A DNA stretch of 50,453 nucleotides from Clostridium sp. CAG:793 (GTDB taxonomy: Bacteria; Bacillota; Clostridia; TANB77; CAG-508): positions 1 through 50,453 of the forward strand of contig HF993644.1 in assembly GCA_000433915.1 (NCBI GenBank), read 5' to 3'. A model generated the notes under the pieces. It saw nothing but the letters and a program-made list of their open reading frames with translations. It ran no database searches and was not told the DNA's origin. Positions 25,111 to 32,371 of this stretch are shown piece after piece; positions within the stretch are counted from its first letter, which is position 1, and every line of letters begins with the position of its first letter. The translations under genes were made by a program, and so were the position numbers.

Positions 25111-26001
25111 TTAGATTTCAACTATTTTAAGTGGATCTACTGTTTTATTATTTCTCCTTATCTCAAAATGTAAATGTGGACCCGTTGCTCTTCCTGTTGA
25201 CCCTACTTCAGCTATCTTCTGCCCTTGTTTTATACTATCTCCTTCATTTACAACAATTTTACTGCAATGGGCATACAACGTACTTATTTCTCCATTAGTA
25301 ATTTTTAAGTGATTTCCATAATCTCCTTGACTTGATACTACCTCAACTTTTCCTTCCATTGAAGCAACTATATCAGCACCAGTATTAGCCCCAATGTCAA
25401 CTCCTGCATGATTTGCAGATACTATATTTGTCGGTGTCCTTGGACCATAACCTGATGTAATTCGGCCACTTATTGGTTTTATAAAACTACCATTTTTCTT
25501 TATGTATATGACATCTAGGTCAGTCTCACTGTCAATTGATTCATCTCCACCTCCCATTGCTTCTTCACTATTTTGAACATCTTGCACACTTGACACTGTT
25601 GTCACATTGCTTTCCATTTGTATATCATTTGCTAAATTATTTTGAACATCTGTTACACTATTATTTTCTACTTCATTACTATCAATAGTTTCAACATTTC
25701 GCATTTCGTTTCCAATATTTTTAATTAATCCATCCAACCTAGTGTATATCTGATTAAAATCTGTGTCCTCTGATAATACTGGTTTTATTAATTCCATTGC
25801 CTGACTGTTATTCTGACTTAAGAAATATAAAATTCCAAAAATACATATACAACTTAGTACTTGGCAAAACAATTTTCTCATTAATGACGGTTTATTATTA
25901 GTTGGCACATTAATAGATTCTGCTGGTATTCTATTTCGCCTTCTTGATGCAACTTCTTCTGCTCTCCTAATTCTATCTTCCTCACTAATTATTCGTTCCA
26001 T
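25111..26001 (-). CDS. M23 peptidase-domain membrane protein, SpoIVFA-like partner of the M50 protease
   Basis: A 296-residue bitopic protein: basic cytoplasmic N-terminus, one membrane helix at about 48-67, a low-complexity linker, then a LytM/M23 domain in the last 120 residues. The domain begins SGRITSGYGPRTP and keeps every zinc ligand: NHAGVDIG (His, Asp) and GPHLHFEIR (His-x-His), plus LYAHCSK. SpoIVFA, which holds SpoIVFB inactive, has this layout, usually with a degenerate M23 site. This copy may be an active wall hydrolase or a SpoIIQ-like protein. The start at 26001 follows GGAGGAAAT directly. It precedes spoIVFB by 27 bases. Confidence 0.8.
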   Translation of the reverse strand: MERIISEEDRIRRAEEVASRRRNRIPAESINVPTNNKPSLMRKLFCQVLSCICIFGILYFLSQNNSQAMELIKPVLSEDTDFNQIYTRLDGLIKNIGNEMRNVETIDSNEVENNSVTDVQNNLANDIQMESNVTTVSSVQDVQNSEEAMGGGDESIDSETDLDVIYIKKNGSFIKPISGRITSGYGPRTPTNIVSANHAGVDIGANTGADIVASMEGKVEVVSSQGDYGNHLKITNGEISTLYAHCSKIVVNEGDSIKQGQKIAEVGSTGRATGPHLHFEIRRNNKTVDPLKIVEI

Positions 26002-26014
26002 ATTTCCTCCATAA

Positions 26015-26061
26015 AAATACACTCAAGGTCTTTTTCATAATATATGTCCTCAAGTGTATTT
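26015..26061 (-). terminator. Hairpin at the M23 gene ribosome binding site, possible attenuator
   Basis: AAATACACT (26015-26023) pairs with AGTGTATTT (26053-26061). After two mismatches a further 3 bp can pair. On the minus strand TTTTTA follows and then GGAGGAAAT, the ribosome binding site of the M23 gene. It ends the small gene at 26072. Placed directly against the next Shine-Dalgarno, it could also attenuate read-through into the spoIVF-like pair. Confidence 0.55.
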
Positions 26062-26071
26062 ATATGACTTT

Positions 26072-26269
26072 TCATAATATCGTCATTGCAAATAATATTG
26101 TCATTACTGCAATTATTATTTTTAATATTTTATTGGTCTTTTTTAATTTTTTTAAATCTTTTTGCAATTTTATATTTTCTTTTTTATCTTTTCCATTTTT
26201 TCTACTACATTCTTGTAGTATTTCTTCAGCCTCTCTAATTATATATTTTTTATCATAAAAATTACCCAT
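26072..26269 (-). CDS. Small coiled-coil membrane protein (65 residues)
   Basis: MGNFYDKKYIIREAEEILQE opens the protein. A Lys/Glu-rich coiled-coil stretch (KDKKENIKLQKDLKKLKK) follows, then one C-terminal membrane helix (ILKIIIAVMTILFAMTIL). This is a tail-anchored layout. The ATG at 26269 is chosen because AAGGAGAG lies 7 bases upstream; an earlier in-frame ATG has no such site. The start codon itself lies inside a 12-bp perfect inverted repeat (26263-26314). The family is unknown. It could be a small sporulation membrane protein, judged only by its neighbours. Confidence 0.65.
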   Translation of the reverse strand: MGNFYDKKYIIREAEEILQECSRKNGKDKKENIKLQKDLKKLKKTNKILKIIIAVMTILFAMTIL

Positions 26270-26314
26270 AAGTGTTCTCTCCTTTTTTATTAGGATTATT
26301 TCCACTTATGGGTA
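26263..26314 (-). promoter_or_regulatory. Inverted repeat that pairs the start codon of the small gene
   Basis: Arms 26263-26274 and 26303-26314 form a perfect 12-bp stem (TACCCATAAGTG and its complement) around a 28-base loop. On the minus-strand transcript the 3' arm contains the ATG GGT start and the Shine-Dalgarno AAGGAGAG is in the loop. The stem would hide the start codon. It could be a translational control element. Confidence 0.55.
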
Positions 26315-26341
26315 TTTTATACAATTTGTTCCAATTCATTC

Positions 26342-26506
26342 TTAAACTTCAATAAATTTTACAATTAATTTTTTTCCATCATTTCCGGTAATTTGTATGT
26401 CCCTTTTTCTTAACTCTTCTGGTACATTTTCGCTCATACCTGAATACACTAATTCATCACCATCGTAAATATCTATTTCCAATAAATTAAAATCATTTAC
26501 TGTCAT
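26342..26506 (-). CDS. Small acidic protein (54 residues) downstream of ftsZ
   Basis: MTVNDFNLLEIDIYDGDELV opens the protein, and it ends ITGNDGKKLIVKFIEV. An AGAGGAATTC site precedes the ATG at 26506 at good spacing. It lies 24 bases after the ftsZ stop codon, so it is probably translated from the ftsZ message. The alternating hydrophobic pattern suggests a small beta-rich fold with a beta-hairpin end. I do not recognise the family. Confidence 0.65.
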   Translation of the reverse strand: MTVNDFNLLEIDIYDGDELVYSGMSENVPEELRKRDIQITGNDGKKLIVKFIEV

Positions 26507-26530
26507 ATCTAAGAATTCCTCTTTTCACTT

Positions 26531-27517
26531 TTATTTCTTTTTGTCTTCTACTTTTTCTTCAACACCAGTTGCCACTACTGTAACAATTACTTTATCTCCT
26601 AGACTTTCATCTATATCTGTACCAAATATTACGTTTGCATCAGGACTAACTTTTTCAGCAATTAATCCAGCACTTCTATTAATTTCGTCTAATCCTATGT
26701 CTTCGCTACCTTTTATGTTAAATATAACACCTTGTGCTCCATCAATGCTTCTCTCTGTTAATGGATTTGCAAGTGCCGCATTAGTTGCATCTATTATTCT
26801 GTTTTCACCTTCTGCCTCACCTATTCCCATATATGCAAATCCTTCGTAGCTTAATATTGTCTTTACATCTGCAAAGTCAACATTTATTGTTCCTACTGAA
26901 TTAATTAGATCTGTAATTGATTGTATTCCTTGTCTTAATATATCATCAGTCATTTTGAATGCATTTAATATTGAAACATTATTAGTTGTATTCTCTAATA
27001 ATTTATCATTTGATATAACTATTAAAGCATTAACATTTGGCTTTAATTTTTCAATTCCCATGTTAGCTCTAACTGAACGTAGCTTTCCTTCAAACATGAA
27101 AGGCTTTGTAACAACACCTATTGTTAATATTCCTTTTTTTCTTGCTTCCTCAGCTATAACTGGGATAGCACCTGTTCCAGTTCCACCACCCATTCCAGCT
27201 GTTACAAACAATAAGTCTGTATCTTCTAAAATCTTATCTATTTCTTGTATACTTTCTCTAGCAGCTTTCTCTCCTACTTCTGGATTGGCTCCTGCACCAA
27301 GTCCTTGTGCTACTTCTTTTCCTATTTGCAATGTTGCGCATCCATTTGTATTAGCTCTATCAAGTATTCCCTTTTCTGTATTTATTAATATATATTCTGC
27401 TCCATCTACATCTGTTTTTATCATTTGATTAACGGCATTGTTTCCTCCACCGCCTATTCCCAATACTTTAATTTTTATTAAGTCTTTTGTTCTTTTTGGC
27501 TGCATTTGATCTATCAC
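26531..27517 (-). CDS. ftsZ: Cell division protein FtsZ without a C-terminal tail
   Basis: Tubulin-like GTPase of the division ring. Present are the N-terminal GGGGNNAVNQM, the signature GMGGGTGTGAIPVIAE, the T7 catalytic loop NVDFADVKTIL, and the C-terminal subdomain to VIVTVVATGV. After that only about ten charged residues follow. The flexible linker and the conserved tail that binds FtsA, SepF and ZipA-type partners are absent. A GTG at 27517 is preferred: GGAGG lies 8 bases before it, and an in-frame ATG at 27532 overlaps that Shine-Dalgarno and has none of its own. This gives 328 residues. The gene has its own promoter. Confidence 0.92.
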   Translation of the reverse strand: MIDQMQPKRTKDLIKIKVLGIGGGGNNAVNQMIKTDVDGAEYILINTEKGILDRANTNGCATLQIGKEVAQGLGAGANPEVGEKAARESIQEIDKILEDTDLLFVTAGMGGGTGTGAIPVIAEEARKKGILTIGVVTKPFMFEGKLRSVRANMGIEKLKPNVNALIVISNDKLLENTTNNVSILNAFKMTDDILRQGIQSITDLINSVGTINVDFADVKTILSYEGFAYMGIGEAEGENRIIDATNAALANPLTERSIDGAQGVIFNIKGSEDIGLDEINRSAGLIAEKVSPDANVIFGTDIDESLGDKVIVTVVATGVEEKVEDKKK

Positions 27518-27545
27518 AACTGTTTCCTCCATTTCAATTAGCGTC

Positions 27546-27584
27546 TACGTACGTATATTATACTATATAATCCATTTTTTTCAA
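27546..27584 (-). promoter_or_regulatory. Promoter of ftsZ with a 10-bp palindrome at its start point
   Basis: On the minus strand TTGAAA (27584-27579) and TATAAT (27562-27557) are separated by 16 bases. Just downstream of the -10 element is the perfect palindrome TACGTACGTA (27546-27555), around the expected start of transcription. The palindrome could be an operator. Confidence 0.65.
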
Positions 27585-27684
27585 GGGCTTGGAGGAAATT
27601 TTTAAAATTTCGTAATTATTATATTGAAATGTTTTATTATTCGTTATATACTCTATTTATAATAATACAAGGAGTTTATATATT

Positions 27685-28176
27685 ATGTTAAAAGAATTTA
27701 AAGAATTTGCATTGAAAGGTAATATAATTGACATGGCTATTGGTGTAATTATTGGTGGAGCTTTTCAAAAAATAGTTTCTTCATTAGTTAATGATATCAT
27801 TATGCCCACACTCGCAATATTTACAGGAAAAGTTGACTTTTCTGATTTAGTTTTTACAGTTGGTAATTCATCAATAAAATATGGATCTTTTATTACAACA
27901 ATTGTTGATTTCTTGATAATCGCTTTTTCAATATTTATTGCAATTCGTACAATTAATAAGCTAAATGATAAAGCTAAAGAAAACTTAGACAAAGTATCTC
28001 ACAAGAATAAAATATTTAAGAAAAATAAAGCTAAAGATACCGTAGAAGAACCTACTACCAAAGTATGTCCTTTCTGCTTTTCTGAAATAAATATAAAAGC
28101 AACAAGATGTCCTCACTGTACATCTGATTTAACTACTGAAAATTCATTAGAATCTGAAAAGGAAACTATAGAATAA
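27685..28176 (+). CDS. mscL: Large-conductance mechanosensitive channel MscL with a zinc-ribbon tail
   Basis: MscL opens under membrane tension to release solutes during hypo-osmotic shock. The core is canonical: LKEFKEFALKGNIIDMAIGV and IIGGAFQKIVSSLVNDIIMP (pore helix, residues 1-40), and a second helix TTIVDFLIIAFSIFIAIRTI (71-90). After a basic linker the C-terminus has a zinc ribbon with Cys128, Cys131, Cys142 and Cys145 (VCPFCFSEI and TRCPHCTSD). Typical MscL proteins end near residue 130-150 without it. AAGGAG precedes the ATG. The gene diverges from ftsZ. Confidence 0.93.
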   Translation: MLKEFKEFALKGNIIDMAIGVIIGGAFQKIVSSLVNDIIMPTLAIFTGKVDFSDLVFTVGNSSIKYGSFITTIVDFLIIAFSIFIAIRTINKLNDKAKENLDKVSHKNKIFKKNKAKDTVEEPTTKVCPFCFSEINIKATRCPHCTSDLTTENSLESEKETIE

Positions 28177-28181
28177 GTTTC

Positions 28182-28212
28182 AAAAAAGTGCATTATCAAA
28201 ATGCACTTTTTT
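28182..28212. terminator. Bidirectional terminator between mscL and spo0A
   Basis: A 13-bp perfect stem AAAAAAGTGCATT (28182-28194) with its complement (28200-28212) and a 5-base loop, with A/T tails on both sides. It separates two convergent genes. Confidence 0.92.
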
Positions 28213-28213
28213 A

Positions 28214-29035
28214 TTATGCACTCTTTAATTCGAGTCTTAATTTATCACTTACCATCGCTATAAATTCTGAATTTGTTGGTTTACCTTTGTCAGCTGATAT
28301 AGTATACCCAAATATATTCTCAACTACATTTTGATTTCCTCTTCCCCACGCAACTTCTATTGCATGACGAATGGCCCTTTCAACTCTTGATGAAGTTGTT
28401 CCATATTTATTAGCTATCTCCGGATATAATTGCTTTGTTACTTGATTTAATATATCTGCTTTATTTACACCAAGTATGATTGCATCTCTTAAATATTGAT
28501 ATCCTTTTATATGAGCTGGAACTCCTATCTCATGTATCATATTAGTTACAAGAGCCTCAACATTAGTTTTCTCTTCTTTAGACTTTATATTTATAAATTG
28601 ACTTTGCGAACTTCTTCCTGTTACCATTGTTCTTTGCACAGTCTCAGGATTATAATTTTTTATTTCTTTTATTCTATCAATTAGCACAGCAATGTCAAAT
28701 GGCTTTATTACATAATAATCAGCTCCAAGAGCTATTGCCTTTTGAGTGATTTTGTCCTGTCCAACAGCTGATACCATTATATAAATTGGTACTTTACTTA
28801 AATTAATTTTAGATAATCTCTCTAATACACCTAATCCATCTAAATGAGGCATAATTATGTCTAATAGCACTACATCTGGTTGTAAATTAATTATATTTTC
28901 ATACGCCTCTTCACCATCTCTCGCTATTCCTATTACATCAAGTTCCTCATCATTTTCTAAATACGTTTTCAATGTATCGCCAAATTCATAATTATCATCA
29001 GCAATTAAAATATTAATCTTATCATTAACTTTCAC
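28214..29035 (-). CDS. spo0A: Sporulation master regulator Spo0A
   Basis: Response regulator that commits the cell to sporulation. The receiver domain has IADDNYEFGD, phospho-Asp59 in VVLLDIIMPHLDGLG, VSAVGQ, and VIKPFD. After a linker comes the Spo0A-specific effector domain with VTNMIHEIGVPAHIKGYQYL and the DNA-recognition region GTTSSRVERAIRHAIEVAWG. At 273 residues it has the normal length. The start is GTG at 29035, with GGGGGAAC upstream. Its promoter region carries a 0A box. Clostridia and Bacilli usually have spoIVB just upstream; here the neighbour is a yigZ-family gene. Confidence 0.98.
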   Translation of the reverse strand: MKVNDKINILIADDNYEFGDTLKTYLENDEELDVIGIARDGEEAYENIINLQPDVVLLDIIMPHLDGLGVLERLSKINLSKVPIYIMVSAVGQDKITQKAIALGADYYVIKPFDIAVLIDRIKEIKNYNPETVQRTMVTGRSSQSQFINIKSKEEKTNVEALVTNMIHEIGVPAHIKGYQYLRDAIILGVNKADILNQVTKQLYPEIANKYGTTSSRVERAIRHAIEVAWGRGNQNVVENIFGYTISADKGKPTNSEFIAMVSDKLRLELKSA

Positions 29036-29145
29036 TTTAGTTCCCCCTCACAAATATTTTTGTAATTTTTTCCATGCTTGTATTATATATACTTTTTCTA
29101 CTATTTGCAAGAGATTTTAGCTTATTTTTCCATTGTTTGCATTTT

Positions 29146-29188
29146 ATTCACTATTTTCAACGTTTTTTTCGTATATCAAATTTCGACA
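29146..29188 (-). promoter_or_regulatory. spo0A promoter region: 0A box and possible sigma-H promoter
   Basis: TTCGACA at 29182-29188 is a perfect 0A-box core. About 30 bases further along the minus strand is GTGAAT (29151-29146), which fits a sigma-H -10 element, with a weak -35-like ACGAAAAAA before it. Autoregulation of spo0A through a 0A box and sigma-H is established in Bacillus. Confidence 0.5.
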
Positions 29189-29210
29189 CAAATTTCATTT
29201 TAATATCAAA

Positions 29211-29819
29211 TTATGTCGTTTTTTGTCGTTTTTCAATGAAAATATTACTATTTACAACTTTTATGTTTTCTATTTCTACATTATTAATCAATTTTTCTTT
29301 ATCTTCTTTTGTCGATTCAATAGTAAGCTTAATACTTGTTTCATACACATTTTCGCAAATTTTGATATTAAGTTTATTACACCAATACAAAACATTATTT
29401 ACATTTTCATACGATACTTCAATTATATATCTTTCTCCAGAAACAATTTCACCAACATCACTATTTTCAATAGCTCTTTTTGTAGCTTCTGAATAAGCTC
29501 TTACTAATCCACCAGTTCCTAATAAGATTCCACCAAAATATCTTGTTACAATTACTAATACATTTGTAAATTGATTTTTCTTTAATATATCTAGTATAGG
29601 AGCACCAGCAGTTTTACTAGGCTCACCATCATCACTACATTTTTCTATTCCATCAACAATATACGCATAACAGTTGTGTTTTGCATCATAATATTTTTTA
29701 TTAATTTGTTTTATTTTTTCATCAGCTTCTGTTACATTTTCAACATGAAATATATTAGCAATAAAACGTGATTTCTTTTCTGTAACTTCTGCTGTTTTTC
29801 CCTCTATTATTGTTTTCAA
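29211..29819 (-). CDS. yigZ: YigZ family (IMPACT) protein
   Basis: A 202-residue member of the UPF0029/IMPACT family. Diagnostic blocks are KSRFIANIFHVE, DAKHNCYAYIVDG, CSDDGEPSKTAGAPILDIL, and VTRYFGGILLGTGGLVRAYS. The C-terminal EF-G-like domain follows. Bacterial members bind translation factors or tRNA by inference from structure; the role is not settled. The start appears to be TTG at 29819, with GGAAAAG about 10 bases upstream. It lies 18 bases after the flavoprotein gene and upstream of spo0A. Confidence 0.9.
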   Translation of the reverse strand: MKTIIEGKTAEVTEKKSRFIANIFHVENVTEADEKIKQINKKYYDAKHNCYAYIVDGIEKCSDDGEPSKTAGAPILDILKKNQFTNVLVIVTRYFGGILLGTGGLVRAYSEATKRAIENSDVGEIVSGERYIIEVSYENVNNVLYWCNKLNIKICENVYETSIKLTIESTKEDKEKLINNVEIENIKVVNSNIFIEKRQKTT

Positions 29820-29837
29820 ATTTTCTTTTCCATTCTT

Positions 29838-31088
29838 TTAATTTAAACCTGCTGTATATCCAGTTGAATATGCGATTTGCAAATTAAATCCACCAGTATA
29901 TGCATCAACATCTATAATTTCTCCTGCAAAATATAGCCCTTTTACAAATTTTGATTGCATTGTTTTCGGATCAATTTCTTTAATGTTAATTCCACCAGCA
30001 GTTACTATTGCTTCCTCTACACCTCTAAATCCTGTAATTTTTATATCAATTTTTTTAAGTAATTGAACTAATCTATGTCTCTCTTCTTTTGTTATATTAT
30101 TTACTTTTTTATCTTCACTGATTCCACTTAATGAAATAATTACAGGAATCATTTTTTGTGGAAGTAAGTCATTTAAGCTGTTTTTGAATTCACGATTTTT
30201 ATTCTTTTCAAAATCCCTTATAATTCTTTCATCCAATTTTTCTTCTGTTAGTGCTGGTTTTACATCTATTAAAATATGTACATCTTCCATTTTAGTTCTC
30301 ACTAAATGTGCAGAAGCACTTAAAATTATAGGACCTGACACACCAAAGTGTGTAAATAACATTTCTCCAAAGTCTTCATATATAATCTTGTTTTTTTCTA
30401 ACACTTTTATTGCAACATTTTTTAAACTTAGGCCTTGCAAATGTTGACATATTTCTAAGCTCTCTTTTGATGCTGTAAGAGCGACTAAAGAAGGTCTAAT
30501 TTCAGTGACTGTGTGACCTAGCTTTTTAGCAATCTCATATCCATCACCTGTTGAACCAGTTAATGGATAGCTTTTTCCTCCTGTTGCAAGTATTACTTTA
30601 TCACAATTATAGATATTTTTTTCAGTCTTCACTCCAATTATTTTTGTCTTGTATTTTACTTTCGAATCTAATATATCTTCCTCATTACAATCTTGAGTTA
30701 ATATGTCTGTTACTCTTTCTCCAGTAATTATTTGTACTCCTTTTAAATTTTTAATAAGAGCATCTAATACATCAGATGCTCTATCACTCTCTGGAAATAT
30801 TCTATTTCCTCTCTCTTCTTTAGTTGGAATATTTAAAAGTCGTATAATATCTTTATTATCAAAATTTTGAAAAGCACTATATAGAAATCGTCCATTACCA
30901 GGTATATTTTTAATAAATTCTGATATATCTAAACTACTAGTTATATTACATCTACCTTTTCCAGTAATACATAATTTTCGTCCTAATTTATCCATTTTTT
31001 CTAATAATGTAACATCATTTCCTTGCTTTTTTGCACTTATCGCAGCCAGCATGCCAGCTGGTCCTCCACCTATTACAACTACTTTCAC
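29838..31088 (-). CDS. YhiN/HI0933-family FAD-dependent flavoprotein
   Basis: A 416-residue flavoprotein. The FAD-binding Rossmann motif is VIGGGPAGMLAAISAKKQGN (residues 4-23), followed by LGRKLCITGKGRCNITS, the hallmark of the family, then LATGGKSYPLTGSTGDGY. The C-terminus has TAGGINIKEIDPKTMQSK and GLYFAGEIIDVDAYTGGFNL. Members are predicted NAD(P)/FAD oxidoreductases; a physiological substrate is not known. The GTG start follows AAAGGAAAAATAAA. It is co-directional with the YnbB-like gene 20 bases upstream. Confidence 0.9.
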   Translation of the reverse strand: MKVVVIGGGPAGMLAAISAKKQGNDVTLLEKMDKLGRKLCITGKGRCNITSSLDISEFIKNIPGNGRFLYSAFQNFDNKDIIRLLNIPTKEERGNRIFPESDRASDVLDALIKNLKGVQIITGERVTDILTQDCNEEDILDSKVKYKTKIIGVKTEKNIYNCDKVILATGGKSYPLTGSTGDGYEIAKKLGHTVTEIRPSLVALTASKESLEICQHLQGLSLKNVAIKVLEKNKIIYEDFGEMLFTHFGVSGPIILSASAHLVRTKMEDVHILIDVKPALTEEKLDERIIRDFEKNKNREFKNSLNDLLPQKMIPVIISLSGISEDKKVNNITKEERHRLVQLLKKIDIKITGFRGVEEAIVTAGGINIKEIDPKTMQSKFVKGLYFAGEIIDVDAYTGGFNLQIAYSTGYTAGLN

Positions 31089-31108
31089 TTTATTTTTCCT
31101 TTATACAA

Positions 31109-32356
31109 TTATTTTTTTAATAAATTCTCTACTGCTTTCATTACTCCCAATTTGCCATATTCATAGGTTAGTCCTCCTTGTTGATATGCCACATAAGGTG
31201 GACGTAATGGTGCATCGCAGCTTAATTCTATTGAAGAGCCTTGTGTAAATGCTCCTGCTGCCATTATTACCTGATCTGTATATCCAGGCATATCTCCTGG
31301 TATCGGAATTGAGTTTGAATCTATTGGAGACCCCATTTGTATTCCTTGACAGTATTTAATCAATTTTTCTCTATCATCAAATTGTATTGTCTGAACTATG
31401 TCTGAACGTTGTTCATCCCAATTAGGATCTACATTAAAGCCTAAATTGTGCATTACTTTACTTGTTAAAATAGCTGTTTTTAAGCTACTTGCAACAACAC
31501 TTGGAGCTAAGAATAATCCTTGCAAAATCTTTTTATTCATACCTAATGTAGGTCCTACATCTCTGCCCTCTCCTGGTAAAGTTAATCTCTCAGCAACTAG
31601 TTGAATAAGATCTTTTCTTCCAACTACATATGCTCCATTAGGTGCAATTCCACCACCTAAATTTTTTATTAAAGATCCTACTAAAATATCTGCTCCTAAA
31701 TTACTTGGTTCCTGTTCATTAGTAAATTCACCATAACAGTTATCTATCATTATTATAGCTGACTCATTTACTTCTCTTATTGTACGTATTGCCTTTTCAA
31801 TTTTGTCTAATGTTATACTTTTTCTTAAAGAATAGCCTCTTGATCTTTGAATTTCAATTACTTTTACATCATTTCTTGCTACTCTTTCTTGTATTGCATT
31901 ATAATCAAAATCATTGTCTATCAAGTCAATTTGTTCATATTTTACTCCAAATGATTTTAATGAACTAGGATTTTCTCGTATTCCTATCACTTCATCCATT
32001 GTATCATATGGTTTACCACTTATGCTTAATAATGTATCTCTAGGTCTTAATAGTCCAAATAATGTTACATTTAATGCATGAGATGCAGAAATAAATTGGC
32101 CTCTTACCAATGCATCTTCTGTTCCAAATATTTGACTAAATATTTTTTCAATTGTTTCTCTTCCTACATCATCATACCCATAACCTGTTGTTTCATTAAA
32201 ATGTACTTCTGATACTTGATTTGCTTGAAATGCTTCTAATACTTTCATAGTATTTGTTTCGCATAATTTATTAATTTTATCAAACTCTGATCTTACTTCC
32301 GCTTCTGCCAAATTAACTATATCTGTTACTTCTTTACTTACATATAAATGTTCCAT
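31109..32356 (-). CDS. YnbB-like, methionine gamma-lyase family PLP protein
   Basis: A 415-residue PLP-dependent fold-type I protein of the group annotated methionine gamma-lyase-like or aluminium resistance protein. Visible blocks are the N-terminal ETTGYGYDDVGRETIEKIFS, VRGQFISASHALNVTLFGLL, the PLP-lysine region VGSLIKNLGGGIAPNGAY, and the C-terminal VAYQQGGLTYEYGKLG. Real methionine gamma-lyase activity is unproven in this branch. It is the gene after the WG-repeat protein, 15 bases downstream, and precedes the flavoprotein. AAAGGCAA precedes the ATG. Confidence 0.88.
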   Translation of the reverse strand: MEHLYVSKEVTDIVNLAEAEVRSEFDKINKLCETNTMKVLEAFQANQVSEVHFNETTGYGYDDVGRETIEKIFSQIFGTEDALVRGQFISASHALNVTLFGLLRPRDTLLSISGKPYDTMDEVIGIRENPSSLKSFGVKYEQIDLIDNDFDYNAIQERVARNDVKVIEIQRSRGYSLRKSITLDKIEKAIRTIREVNESAIIMIDNCYGEFTNEQEPSNLGADILVGSLIKNLGGGIAPNGAYVVGRKDLIQLVAERLTLPGEGRDVGPTLGMNKKILQGLFLAPSVVASSLKTAILTSKVMHNLGFNVDPNWDEQRSDIVQTIQFDDREKLIKYCQGIQMGSPIDSNSIPIPGDMPGYTDQVIMAAGAFTQGSSIELSCDAPLRPPYVAYQQGGLTYEYGKLGVMKAVENLLKK

Positions 32357-32371
32357 TTCATTTGCCTTTCT

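Noticed and set aside
26955..27428. Long plus-strand open frame opposite ftsZ
   Set aside because: It is antisense to ftsZ, whose GTPase motifs are clear; the frame is a by-product of codon bias.
29074..29496. Plus-strand hydrophobic open frames overlapping yigZ and the spo0A promoter
   Set aside because: Overlap with yigZ, Phe/Ile-rich translation typical of antisense AT-rich DNA, and no ribosome binding site.
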